From the NCBI GenBank assembly GCA_035461765.1, contig DATHUY010000047.1, forward strand, positions 1 through 64,000: 64,000 bases of DNA, read 5' to 3'. Both the position numbers and the translations under genes were made by a program. Positions 24,453-33,385 of this stretch are shown piece by piece (position 1 is the stretch's first letter; the number at the start of each line of letters is the position of its first letter). The DNA is from Longimicrobiales bacterium (GTDB taxonomy: Bacteria > Gemmatimonadota > Gemmatimonadetes > Longimicrobiales > RSA9). The notes below the pieces were generated by a model. The model did not search any database and was not told the DNA's origin. It worked only from the letters and a program-made list of their open reading frames with translations.

Positions 24453-26149
24453 CAGATCCGCGGCGCGATCCGGACGAACAGGTTGAAGCCGTGGCCGTGT
24501 CCGGACAGCGGCATCGTCCAGTATCCGCCGAGCGGTCCCAGCCGGATACCGAGTCCCGCGTCGACGGAGAAGTCGTCGTTGCCGCCGAAGCGGCCGTCGC
24601 GGGAGCCGGGCTCGTTCCAGGCGCGGCCGGCATCGAAGAAAGCCACCCAGCGGGCCAGGTATCCGAGGGAGGGTCCGAGGCCGAGAGCCTCACTGACGCG
24701 GCGTGCGAACGGGAACCCGGCCTGATACTCCAGCTGCACCACGGCCATGCGGTCACAGCCGTAGTAGGGGTGGAACGTGTCACCCCCGACATCGACGAAG
24801 TTGGTGCGCGCACCGCAGTCGAACTCGAACAACGGGTACCCCGGCAGTGACCCCTCGCCGCCGAGCGCATGCTGTCGCTGCGGTGGCAGGGAGCCGCCGT
24901 CGATCGAGCCGGCCGCGAGCACGCGCATGCTGAGCCGTGCGTAAGGGCTGAGCCGCGCATAGCGGCGCATGTCCAGGCGGCCCGTCAGGAAGGAGCTGTT
25001 CGCCGTGCGACTGACGGTCGCGCCGGTCTCCTGATCGAACGAGCCGGGGTTCACCAGGTTTCCGCCGATCCCCTGCTCCACGCCCGCTTCAATGAGCCAG
25101 CCCGCCGAGGGGTCGCGTTCCTCGTTGCGGGTGTCATAACGCAGCGCCGCCGTCACGGAACGCAGCGATCCCTCTGCGATGCTCGCTTCGGGGCGCCAGC
25201 TCGAGCTCGTGCGGAACAGTACGACGGGATCGGCGACCGGAGTGCGCTGATGTTCCTCGTCGCGATACTCGAGCTGTACCTGCCAGGGCGTGCCCGGCCG
25301 TGCGAGCCGTGCGAACGCGGACCACCCCTCACGTTCATAATGGTCGCGGTAATCCGTGTGCAGCACGAACGTCGCGAGCGCGCTCTCGCGATCGGTGAGG
25401 CCCCAGCTCTCGATCGGCGTGACTACGGAGAGCACGCGCGCGCCGAGGGTCAGACCGAGGTCCGGGGCGGCCAGCTGTTCGACCCGCACGTCGTAGCCGA
25501 CTCTCTTGCGATCCAGGTCAGGCGGCACGGCGGTTCGCGCAATCAGAAGTGCGCGTGCGCTGATGGGGTGCGTCCCACCGAACCGGACCCGCGGACCCGC
25601 GGCAATCGGCAGCCCCTCGGCGCGACTGTAGGCACCGTAGGATGCGATCTGGATGTCCGTACGTCCGAACGCGAAGTCGCGCCCCGCCGAGAGTCCTTCC
25701 TCCAGATCCGGTGGGACGTAGGCGATCGCGCCGTCGAGGTAGCGGTACCGCAGCGGCTCGCGATACACGCGCACTTCGCCTGCGACCGCGCCCGGCGGCG
25801 TAATGGTCGCCTCGCCGCCGGCGACGCTCGCGCGTCCGGCGATCGTGCCACCCGGCAGGACCAGGAGATCGCCGTTGATCACTACGACATCGCCCTCGAC
25901 CGTCCCCTCGACCACGAACCTGCCGCCGAGCACGGCGACACCGCCGCGCATGATGGTCCCCGGCCCGATGCGGGCGTCGCCCGACAACCGGGTGGTCGTC
26001 TCCATGTTGTGGAATTCGACCATGCGCTCGGCCGCGCTGTCGGGCAGCAGGGAGACGATGATCTCCTGCGCGGCCGCTGGCTGAGCGATCAACGTGATGA
26101 CCGCGGCGGCCAGCAGGCATGGAAGGTGGTGTGGACGACGAGCGGTCAT
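24452..26149 (-). CDS. Bactofilin-like repeat domain fused to a BamA/Omp85-type outer-membrane barrel
   Basis: The 565-residue protein has a clear signal peptide (CLLAAAVITLIAQPAAAQE). Residues about 45-130 look like short parallel beta-helix or bactofilin-type repeats (MRGGVAVLGGRFVVEGTVEG, DVVVINGDLLVLPGGTIAGR). From about residue 150 to the end it reads as a 16-strand-like outer-membrane barrel: alternating hydrophobic strands, aromatic ends, LGGEGSLPGYPLFEF and a final strand FNLFVRIAPRI. The LGGEGSLPGYP stretch resembles the conserved (V/I)RGY-containing loop region of Omp85/TamA proteins. POTRA domains are not seen. It lies in the NtrYX-type operon between the regulator and the DUF4390-like gene. 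Confidence 0.8.
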   Translation of the reverse strand: MTARRPHHLPCLLAAAVITLIAQPAAAQEIIVSLLPDSAAERMVEFHNMETTTRLSGDARIGPGTIMRGGVAVLGGRFVVEGTVEGDVVVINGDLLVLPGGTIAGRASVAGGEATITPPGAVAGEVRVYREPLRYRYLDGAIAYVPPDLEEGLSAGRDFAFGRTDIQIASYGAYSRAEGLPIAAGPRVRFGGTHPISARALLIARTAVPPDLDRKRVGYDVRVEQLAAPDLGLTLGARVLSVVTPIESWGLTDRESALATFVLHTDYRDHYEREGWSAFARLARPGTPWQVQLEYRDEEHQRTPVADPVVLFRTSSSWRPEASIAEGSLRSVTAALRYDTRNEERDPSAGWLIEAGVEQGIGGNLVNPGSFDQETGATVSRTANSSFLTGRLDMRRYARLSPYARLSMRVLAAGSIDGGSLPPQRQHALGGEGSLPGYPLFEFDCGARTNFVDVGGDTFHPYYGCDRMAVVQLEYQAGFPFARRVSEALGLGPSLGYLARWVAFFDAGRAWNEPGSRDGRFGGNDDFSVDAGLGIRLGPLGGYWTMPLSGHGHGFNLFVRIAPRI

Positions 26150-26212
26150 CGATACTTCCGTCAGCGGGTGTGTGCGTGTCGCGCGTTCATGATGAGGGAG
26201 GTGCAGCGGTTC

Positions 26213-27562
26213 TCATCGCTCGATCCCGAGTCTCTTCATGCGGCGATAGAGATTGGCACGATCCGTCCGCAGCCTCCGCGCTGCGTCCGCCACACTGCCT
26301 TCGGCCGCATCGAGCGTGCGCTCGATCAGCTCCCGTTCGAACGCATCCATGCGCTCGTGGAGCGGCGCCTCCTCGTGGGCAGAGACCGGCCGAGCGGCGG
26401 CATCCGCTGCGATCACTCCCGCCAGCTCCCGCCGTCCGACGTCCCGCCCGGGATACAGGATGGCGAGCCGTTCGCAGACGTTCGCCAGCTCGCGCACGTT
26501 GCCGGGCCACTGATAGCGACGGAGCGTTTCCAGCGCTTCCGGTGTCATGACCGGCGGCGCGAGTCCGTGCCGCTGCCGCAGCCGCTGCATCAGATGCTCG
26601 ACCAGCTCCGGCACATCATCCAGCCGTTCGCGCAGCGGCGGCATGTGGATGCGCAGCACGTTCAAACGATAATACAGATCGTCGCGAAAGCGACCCGTCG
26701 CCATCTCGGCTTCCAGGTTGCGGTTCGTCGCGGCGATCATGCGGACATCGACCCGGATGGGCGCCTGACCGCCGATCCGCTCGATCGTGCCGGTCTCGAT
26801 CGCGCGCAGCAGTTTTGCCTGCGCCTCCATCCCGAGATCGGCGACCTCGTCGAGAAACAGCGTGCCGCCATCTGCCAGCTCGAAGCGGCCGCGCCGAGCC
26901 TCGTGGGCACTCGTGAACGCGCCGCGCTCGTGGCCGAACATCTCGGACTCGACGAGCTCGCGCGGAATGGCTGCGCTGTTCACACGCACGAAGGGCCCGG
27001 CCGCGCGCGGTGATAGCTCGTGCAGCGCCGCGGCGGCCATCTCCTTGCCCGTGCCGCTTTCGCCTGTGATCAGCACGCGTGCGTCCGTCGGCGCCACTTG
27101 CTCGATCAGGCCGCGCACGCGCTGGAGTACGCGGCTCGAGCCCACGAGCCGCGCACCAGCGCTCAATTCGGCGGTGAGGGTGCGCGTGAGCTCGCGCGCG
27201 CGACGCAGCTCGATCGCGCTGGCCACCGTCAGCAGCACGGCCTCGGCCGAGAGTGGTTTCTCGATGAAGTGGAAAGCCCCGATCTTCGTCGCACGCACTG
27301 CGTCCGTCAGTGTCGCGCGTCCGCTCATCATGACGACGGGCAGCGCAGGATGTGTGGTGTGCAGTGTCGCGAGGATCTCGAGGCCGTTCGCGCCGGGCAG
27401 CGCCAGATCGAGCAGCACCACGTCCGGCTCGCGGTCTGCTACGGCTGTCAGGCCGTCCTCCCCGGATGCCGCCGTCCTGGCCGCGTGACCCTCCGCTTCC
27501 AGCAGACTCGCGAGGAGTCGCCGGATGTTGGGCTCATCGTCGACGATCAGGATGTCGGCCAT
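26213..27562 (-). CDS. Sigma54-dependent response regulator, NtrC/NtrX family
   Basis: The 449-residue protein has three domains. The receiver ([20 protein letters not shown], phospho-acceptor Asp in [10 protein letters not shown], Lys in FIEKPL) is followed by an AAA+ domain with Walker [21 protein letters not shown]. The sigma54 loop reads GAFTSA instead of the usual GAFTGA, and Walker B is [13 protein letters not shown] Fis-type helix-turn-helix ([19 protein letters not shown]) closes the protein. It would activate sigma54 promoters in response to the kinase at 28402-29658, in the same operon. Targets are unknown; the operon itself suggests envelope genes. Confidence 0.93.
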   Translation of the reverse strand: MADILIVDDEPNIRRLLASLLEAEGHAARTAASGEDGLTAVADREPDVVLLDLALPGANGLEILATLHTTHPALPVVMMSGRATLTDAVRATKIGAFHFIEKPLSAEAVLLTVASAIELRRARELTRTLTAELSAGARLVGSSRVLQRVRGLIEQVAPTDARVLITGESGTGKEMAAAALHELSPRAAGPFVRVNSAAIPRELVESEMFGHERGAFTSAHEARRGRFELADGGTLFLDEVADLGMEAQAKLLRAIETGTIERIGGQAPIRVDVRMIAATNRNLEAEMATGRFRDDLYYRLNVLRIHMPPLRERLDDVPELVEHLMQRLRQRHGLAPPVMTPEALETLRRYQWPGNVRELANVCERLAILYPGRDVGRRELAGVIAADAAARPVSAHEEAPLHERMDAFERELIERTLDAAEGSVADAARRLRTDRANLYRRMKRLGIER

Positions 27563-27569
27563 TGCGTGG

Positions 27570-28298
27570 TCAGCGACCGACCTCGAGGCGTGCCACGATT
27601 CCGGTCGTCACTCCCGTCAGGTTGCGGGCGGACAGACAGGCCACACGCGCGGACGGCCCGTACAGCAGGCGTACTGCGGGGGCGGCAGCCTGCTCGTCCT
27701 CGCGGCACTCCGACGCATCTCCGATCGTCGCGCGGATCATGGTCGCAGCGCTGTCGGCGATCGCCGCGGTCGGACCATCGAGTGCGAGCAGGAGCGGCGC
27801 ATCGGCGGGAACGTCGGTGGCGATGTAGTTCAGCAATGTCCGTACGGTGATGCGCAGATCGGGGCCTTCGAGGCGCACGATCATCAGATCGATGTTGCGG
27901 TACTCGTCGATCCTGTACAGCGCATCATGCATGTGCACGCTGCCGCCGCCCTGTACCGGCAGCACGAGCGTGGTGTCACCGAGGATCTCCAGAGCGGGCG
28001 TCGTCATGAACGCATAGCCGCGGCCTGTGGTCGCACCCGGCCCGCTCACGACCAGACCGGCCGTATGGCCGACATAGTTGAACCATGCGCTGTCCTGGCG
28101 CTCGGCAGCCATCAGCACGATCTCGGCACCGATGTCCCGGAGCCTCGCGGCGACCGCGTCCGCATCCGCATCGCGCAGCTCGAACACCGCAGCAACGTCG
28201 TATTCCTCGGGGCTGGGTCCACCGAGGCGCACCGCACAGGCGGTAATGGTGAGCGCGATCAGGGGCAGCAGAACGGCGGTGCGCACGAGACGTGTCAT
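27570..28298 (-). CDS. Predicted lipoprotein in the NtrYX-type operon
   Basis: I do not recognise a family. The product starts MTRLVRTAVLLPLIALTITA followed by the lipobox cysteine (ITAC), so it is a predicted lipoprotein of 242 residues. The body contains beta-rich segments (DSAWFNYVGHTAGLVVSGPG, GYAFMTTPALEILGDTTLVL) and GGSVHMHDALYRIDEYRNID. An ATG four codons upstream (28310) is also possible. It lies between the kinase and the regulator, 7 bases from the latter, so it may take part in or be controlled by the same signalling unit. Confidence 0.75.
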   Translation of the reverse strand: MTRLVRTAVLLPLIALTITACAVRLGGPSPEEYDVAAVFELRDADADAVAARLRDIGAEIVLMAAERQDSAWFNYVGHTAGLVVSGPGATTGRGYAFMTTPALEILGDTTLVLPVQGGGSVHMHDALYRIDEYRNIDLMIVRLEGPDLRITVRTLLNYIATDVPADAPLLLALDGPTAAIADSAATMIRATIGDASECREDEQAAAPAVRLLYGPSARVACLSARNLTGVTTGIVARLEVGR

Positions 28299-28401
28299 CG
28301 ATGGCTCCATAACGGTTATTGCGTGTTTTCTCCCGCAGGTCGCAAGAGTCGCGCTCATCCTGTCCCGGCGATCAGCTGCGGTGGGGGCGTCCCCGGGCAG
28401 G

Positions 28402-29658
28402 TCATTCGACATCGGGCGTTCGCGCCACGAGCGGGAGCTCCACAATGAACTCCGCACCACCGCCCGCCCGCGACCTGGCGGAGACGCGGCCGCCGTGGGC
28501 CGCCACCGCCTGACGTACCACCGCCAGACCCAATCCTGTTCCGCCCGCCTTCAGCGTGAAGTCCGGCTCGAACAGCCGCTCGATCCGCTCGGGCGGGATA
28601 CCATGGCCGGTGTCGGCGACGGACACGCGGAGGTCCGGTCCCGCCGTGCGGATGCCGACCGTCAGCTCCCTGCGTGTCCCGGCGACGTCCATGGCCTCTA
28701 CGGCGTTACGGATCAGGTTGCGGAACGCACGCTGGAGTGCGTCGTAGTGCGCGCGAATGAGGGGGACATCTCCGGCGGCATCGAGTCGTACGACGATGTC
28801 AGGCGGAACATCGCTGTCGAGCATGCGCTCCAGCAGCTCGCGCACGTCGACGTCGCTGGCCGGCCCCGTGGATGGGCGCCCGAGCACTGCGAACTGGCGG
28901 GCCAGCTCTTCGAGCCGGCCGGTCTCCTCCTGTATGACATCGAGTGGCTCGCGCAGCGCGCCGTCCGCGTCCGGATGCCGCGACAGTCGGTGCGCGGCGA
29001 GGCGCAGCGGCGTGAGGGGGTTCTTCATCTCGTGGGCGACACGTCGCGCCATCTCTCCCCACGCGCGCACGCGTTCTGTTTCCAGCGCGCGGGCGTGCGC
29101 TTCGCTGATGCGCACGGACGCCACACGCATGGCTTCGCGCAGAGCGCGCACCTCGCGCACCTCGTGAGCTTCCTGGGGACGCGGGCCGGGCAGGGCGCCA
29201 CCGGCCGGCAGCTGCTCGGCCCAGCCAGCCAGCTCCTTGATGGGGCGCGCCAGCTGAACGGCCAGCCGCCGCCCGACCCACAGCGCGAGCGCGGTCAGGA
29301 TGATGGCCAGCAGCAGCGCGATCCACGGCAGTGCCGCGCCCAGCCGCTCGCCGAGAAAGCGCCACCGCCGTGCGAGGACCACCGAGCTCGACAGCTCGCG
29401 GCGATGGATTTCCAGTGCTACGGCCAGCTCAGCGTCGTTCTCCGCGGCCGGCCCGGCGGCATCGATCAGTGTGCGGCCGGATTCCGCCACTCTGTCCCAG
29501 GGGCCGAGCGTGCCAACCCAGTCCAGGGAGCGTGCGGTGACGATGTAGCCGGCGGCGAGCAGCGCGAACATGGGCAGGAGCGTGAGCAGCAGGAGCCACC
29601 CGAACAGGCGCCGCTCCAGCCGGTCGAGCCTCAGCAGCCTCTGCACGGGTCGGAACAT
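28402..29658 (-). CDS. NtrY-like membrane histidine kinase
   Basis: The kinase of the NtrY class has two transmembrane segments (LLLLTLLPMFALLAAGYIVT near residue 20, and WIALLLAIILTALALWVG near residue 110) around a periplasmic region of about 75 residues. A HAMP linker is followed by the H-box ARRVAHEMKNPLTPLRLAAH, where KNPL is typical of NtrB/NtrY. The N-box is LIRNAVEA, G1 DTGHGI and G2 GTGLGLAVV. I chose ATG at 29658 (MFRPVQRLLRLDRLERRLFG), giving 418 residues. It heads the operon that includes the sigma54-type regulator, its probable partner. Confidence 0.92.
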   Translation of the reverse strand: MFRPVQRLLRLDRLERRLFGWLLLLTLLPMFALLAAGYIVTARSLDWVGTLGPWDRVAESGRTLIDAAGPAAENDAELAVALEIHRRELSSSVVLARRWRFLGERLGAALPWIALLLAIILTALALWVGRRLAVQLARPIKELAGWAEQLPAGGALPGPRPQEAHEVREVRALREAMRVASVRISEAHARALETERVRAWGEMARRVAHEMKNPLTPLRLAAHRLSRHPDADGALREPLDVIQEETGRLEELARQFAVLGRPSTGPASDVDVRELLERMLDSDVPPDIVVRLDAAGDVPLIRAHYDALQRAFRNLIRNAVEAMDVAGTRRELTVGIRTAGPDLRVSVADTGHGIPPERIERLFEPDFTLKAGGTGLGLAVVRQAVAAHGGRVSARSRAGGGAEFIVELPLVARTPDVE

Positions 29659-29827
29659 GACTCTGGATCTTTTGCCGGTGACGGCTGTAAAGTGATGAAG
29701 ACGCGAGGCGGGGCCGTCGGCCCGCAAGTTTAGACGCGTCACCCTCCCCGGGCAAGAAGCGATTCACGCTGTGTAGCCGCGGCACACCCCGTGCTAAGTG
29801 ATTTTTCGGGCACAGGAGGACGAACGC
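29659..29827. promoter_or_regulatory. Divergent promoter region of the NtrYX-type operon
   Basis: This 169-base gap separates the NtrY-like kinase (-) from the gene at 29828 (+). It has lower GC content in part (TGAAGTGATGAAG, AAGTGATTTTTCGG). I could not find a clear sigma70 or sigma54 consensus. Confidence 0.35.
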
Positions 29828-30559
29828 ATGATTCTGCCTACCATACGCAGTTCCTTCGATCGCGCCGATGCGAGGTTCGTCATCTGGCTGCTGACGCGCG
29901 GCTCGGAGGCCGACCGCGAGCGTGAGGAAGAGCGACTCCGCGAAGAAGGCCTCGACCTCATCCTGGACGATCCGCGCACGCTGAACGCGCTGCTGTCGGG
30001 ATCGCAGTTCAGCAGTGCGCGCCCGGAGCTGGTGTTCTATGTGCTGGTCAGGCACGCGCTGCTCGAGGGCGGTATCACGGATCGCGGCGTTGCGGACTAT
30101 CTGGCAGGACTGATATCGGCGTTCGGCCGCGGCGGGCGCGCCTATCACATCGCCGACGACAATACGGAGTACCGCTATCTGGTCGACATCATGGCGGCGG
30201 CTGATCAGTCCGAGGGCCGGCGCGCGTTCATGCTGCGCGCGCACCTGGGCGAGTTCGCGCTGTGGCTCAGCGGTCTCTTCCCTGATCATATCACGGCGCG
30301 TGTCAACCGGCGCGCTGCGCCGCCTATCTCCTATTACGAGGAGATGGGCTCGGCGGGATACCGTCAGGCCGCGCGCTTCACCGAGGCGGAACAGCACGGC
30401 ATTGCCGAGCTCTACCGCAACTGCGCCGATTTCTTCCCGGCACTGCGCGTGGCACTGAATCGTGTCTCCGACCGCCACCTGTTCCCGGCCACGGGGGATC
30501 GGATCGACCGCCTGCTGCGACAGGTAGCCGACAGCTTCAACCAGACGCTGGAGACGTAG
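29828..30559 (+). CDS. Conserved-looking protein of unknown function
   Basis: The 243-residue, mostly helical soluble protein starts MILPTIRSSFDRADARFVIW after ACAGGAGGACG, a strong ribosome binding site. An upstream ATG at 29798 would precede that site and is less likely. The body has charged helices (EADREREEERLREEGLDLIL) and a well-ordered core (YRYLVDIMAAADQSEGRRAF, GEFALWLSGLFPDHITARVN). No signal peptide or membrane segment is seen, and I recognise no family. Its last 23 bases overlap the end of the convergent PilB/GspE gene. Confidence 0.78.
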   Translation: MILPTIRSSFDRADARFVIWLLTRGSEADREREEERLREEGLDLILDDPRTLNALLSGSQFSSARPELVFYVLVRHALLEGGITDRGVADYLAGLISAFGRGGRAYHIADDNTEYRYLVDIMAAADQSEGRRAFMLRAHLGEFALWLSGLFPDHITARVNRRAAPPISYYEEMGSAGYRQAARFTEAEQHGIAELYRNCADFFPALRVALNRVSDRHLFPATGDRIDRLLRQVADSFNQTLET

Positions 30560-32408
30560 GCCGCGCGCACGCCGGGCAGTGGCGCCAGGCGTCGTCGAGC
30601 CGCGCACCGCATGCACACCGCAGCCGCAGGCTGGCGCCGCAGGTCGTGCACGCATTGAACCGTGCGCGGACGGGCGCACCGCACGCGCGACAGATGGCCC
30701 CTTCCAGCTCCGCCTGCAGCAGCAGCGGCGCAACCTCGCCGATGCTGGTGAGTCCCGCCTGGACCTTGGCCCACGCATCCTGGCCCATCGAGATGAAGCC
30801 CTCGGCGCGCGCAAGCTCGAGCAGTGCGTCGGCCGGAGCACGCCGCACTATGCGCTCGCGCATCCTGGGTGAGACGACGAGCAGCTCGTAGACACCGATG
30901 CGGCCGCGGTAACCGGTGCTGTCGCAGCGGCGGCAGCCGACGGGCGCGAACACACGGGCATCGCGCGCGGGCAGGCCGAAGGCGACGAGATCCTCGGCGT
31001 GCGCCGTCCGCTGTGCACGGCAGTGTACGCACAGTTTGCGCGCGAGCCGCTGTGCAAGTACCCCGATCAGGCCGCCCGCCACCAGGTAGGCGGGCGCACC
31101 CATCTCGTGCAGGCGCGCGGGTGCGGAGGCCGCATCGTTGGTATGCAGGGTGGAGAGCACCAGATGACCGGTGAGTGCCGCCGCCAGTGCTATCTCGACC
31201 GTCTCGCGGTCGCGCAGCTCGCCCACCATGATCACATCCGGGTCCTGTCGCAGCACGGCCCGCAGGGCGGCGGGGAAGCCGAGCCCCGCCTTGCGGTGCA
31301 CCTGCACCTGTGTGAGCCCCTGCAATCGGTACTCGACCGGGTCCTCGAGCGTGATCAGGTTGCGGCGGTCGCGGTCGAGCGCAGACAGCGCAGCATACAG
31401 TGTCGTGGTCTTGCCGCTGCCGGTCGGCCCTGTCACGAGCAGCACGCCGTGACTGCGCGCGAGCAGGCGCGTGAGCCGGTCATGCAGGAGGCCGTCCATG
31501 CCCAGCTGATCGAGCCGCTGCCCGGCGTTGCTCGAATCGAGCAATCGCAGCACCACCTTCTCGCCGGCGTGGGTCGGCAGTGTGGAGACGCGCAGCGCGA
31601 GCTCGCGACCCTGGATGTGCACCGCACTGCGGCCATCCTGCGGGCGCCGCTTCACGGAGATGTCCAGGCCCGCCATCACCTTGATGCGCGACACGACCGC
31701 GCCTCTGCTGTGCGGCGGCAGCACCATGATGTCGCGCAGCATGCCATCGACGCGTGCGCGCACGCGCATTGTCGTACCCGCCGGCTCGATGTGCACGTCG
31801 CTCGCACGCTGCTGCACCGCCTGTGCGAGCATCAGATCGACAAGTGCGATGACCGGCGGAGCCTCGGAAGCGCGCCGCAGCGAGTCCACCATCTCGGGTG
31901 AGACGTCGCGCGCGGACTCATCGTCGCGCGCGCCGGGCAGCTTCGTCAGCACGTCGGTCACCGCGTGCGCGGAATACGCCGCCACGAGCGCGGCCTCCAC
32001 CGCCGCGGGCGTCGCGACACACGGCTCGACGCGGCGGCCTGTGCGGAACCGCAGATCCTCTACCGCCGCGAGGTCGAGAGGATCGGCCATCGCGACGCGC
32101 AGCACGCGGTCCGTCAGCGACAGCGGCACGATCCGCAGCCGCGTTGCGAGCGCGCGCTCCACGAGCGCGATCGCCGCCGGATCCGACTGAAGCGGCGCGC
32201 TGGCGTGCGGCAGGCGCAGCTGCCGGGCGAGGATTCTTGCCACGTGCTCGCCGTCCGCGCCGCGACGCACCAGCACCGCGCCCAGCCGCTCCGCCGTGCG
32301 CGCCTGCTCGGCCAGCCCGGCATCCAGGTCGTCCGCCGTGATCGCTCCGCTCGCGATCAGCATTTGTCCGAGCGGCCCCGCCGTGCGGGATGGCGCTGTC
32401 GTGATCAT
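30537..32408 (-). CDS. PilB/GspE-type secretion ATPase with C-terminal zinc ribbons
   Basis: This is the hexameric extension ATPase of type IV pilus or type II secretion systems. The 623-residue protein has an N-terminal MshEN-type domain (GPLGQMLIASGAITADDLDA), the catalytic domain with Walker A VTGPTGSGKTTTLYAALSAL, the Asp box (ITLEDPVEYRL), Walker B (RQDPDVIMVGELRD) and His box (LSTLHTNDAASAPARLHEMG). A four-cysteine zinc site (CVHC and CRRC) follows as usual. The last 65 residues add two to three further zinc-ribbon-like pairs (CRACG, CTTCG, CACG, CPAC), which is unusual for this family. No other pilus genes are in the window. Confidence 0.9.
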   Translation of the reverse strand: MITTAPSRTAGPLGQMLIASGAITADDLDAGLAEQARTAERLGAVLVRRGADGEHVARILARQLRLPHASAPLQSDPAAIALVERALATRLRIVPLSLTDRVLRVAMADPLDLAAVEDLRFRTGRRVEPCVATPAAVEAALVAAYSAHAVTDVLTKLPGARDDESARDVSPEMVDSLRRASEAPPVIALVDLMLAQAVQQRASDVHIEPAGTTMRVRARVDGMLRDIMVLPPHSRGAVVSRIKVMAGLDISVKRRPQDGRSAVHIQGRELALRVSTLPTHAGEKVVLRLLDSSNAGQRLDQLGMDGLLHDRLTRLLARSHGVLLVTGPTGSGKTTTLYAALSALDRDRRNLITLEDPVEYRLQGLTQVQVHRKAGLGFPAALRAVLRQDPDVIMVGELRDRETVEIALAAALTGHLVLSTLHTNDAASAPARLHEMGAPAYLVAGGLIGVLAQRLARKLCVHCRAQRTAHAEDLVAFGLPARDARVFAPVGCRRCDSTGYRGRIGVYELLVVSPRMRERIVRRAPADALLELARAEGFISMGQDAWAKVQAGLTSIGEVAPLLLQAELEGAICRACGAPVRARFNACTTCGASLRLRCACGARLDDAWRHCPACARPTSPASG

Positions 32409-32471
32409 GGCCCATGATGCAGCTGTCGTCAGGGCAAAGGAATGTCCGGACGGGCCGTTATCGAGTGTGAT

Positions 32472-33362
32472 TCAGAAATCCCGTGTCTGCACCGGGACGT
32501 CAGCGGACTCGTCGGGTGCGGCAGGCTCGTCGCCTGCGCCACCGGCGTCGAGGTCGCGCTCTTCGATCGCCGTTTCCGGCCGGCGCGGCGCGAAGAACCG
32601 GACTGCGGTCACGCTGCTGGCGACGAATGCGAGCCATGCCAGACCGGCCAGGAAGCCGGCAATCACGTCGGACGGGTAGTGCACGCCGAGATACATGCGA
32701 CTGACCCCGATCGCCACGATCGTGACGCTCGCGATGAACCATGTCACGTGCCGCAGGCGCCGCGTCGGGCTCAGACGGCCCACCAGATAGGCTACCGTCC
32801 CGTACCCGATGAATGCGCCCATGGCGTGGCCGGACGGGAACGACGGTGACGTCACCTCATAGAACCATTCCACAACGCTCGGCCGGTTTCTGTCGAACGC
32901 GGATTTGAGCACGGTGTTCAGTATTTTGCCACCGATCATCCCGACGATCAGGATATAGACCGACCAGTGGTGCTTCGTGATCCACAGGAAGACGGATGCG
33001 ATCACCGCGATCATGATGAGAACGACGCCATCACCGAGCGTCGTGATGTCGAACATGATTTCATCGAGCAGCGGCGAGCGGTGCGCGGCGAACCACTGGA
33101 GCACGCGCTCGTCCACGGTCTGCGTGCCGCCGCCATGCACGATACCGGCGAGCAGGCCGAACACGGCCGCCGCGGCGATGGACAGCGCGAGGCCTGCCGT
33201 GAGGAAGGCGGCGAGGGCGCCCCAGAAGCCGCGGACATGGCGCGCAATGAAGCGGAGGATAGTATACAGCGCATTGCGCGGCGCGCTGGACGCGCCGCGA
33301 GTCGAATGGCGACGCTCGCCACCGGATGGATCGCGAGAAACCATGGGGCTGGCGGGGCGCAT
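32472..33362 (-). CDS. PAP2-family membrane phosphatase
   Basis: PAP2 enzymes dephosphorylate lipid or undecaprenyl phosphates at the membrane. The 296-residue protein has about six hydrophobic segments and the three active-site motifs: KSAFDRNRPS, PSFPSGHAMG, and SRMYLGVHYPSDVIAGF. The C terminus is a polar, acidic tail (about 45 residues). The start at 33362 (MRPASPMVSRDPSG) is uncertain. An ATG at 33344, or a weaker start nearer the first hydrophobic segment, is possible. It diverges from an ABC transporter 23 bases away. Confidence 0.88.
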   Translation of the reverse strand: MRPASPMVSRDPSGGERRHSTRGASSAPRNALYTILRFIARHVRGFWGALAAFLTAGLALSIAAAAVFGLLAGIVHGGGTQTVDERVLQWFAAHRSPLLDEIMFDITTLGDGVVLIMIAVIASVFLWITKHHWSVYILIVGMIGGKILNTVLKSAFDRNRPSVVEWFYEVTSPSFPSGHAMGAFIGYGTVAYLVGRLSPTRRLRHVTWFIASVTIVAIGVSRMYLGVHYPSDVIAGFLAGLAWLAFVASSVTAVRFFAPRRPETAIEERDLDAGGAGDEPAAPDESADVPVQTRDF

Positions 33363-33385
33363 GGAATGTGCCGGAAGCGCGTGAG

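Noticed and set aside
24869-27013. A 714-codon plus-strand open frame
   Set aside because: It is antisense to the barrel and sigma54-regulator genes, which have clear signal peptide and domain motifs.
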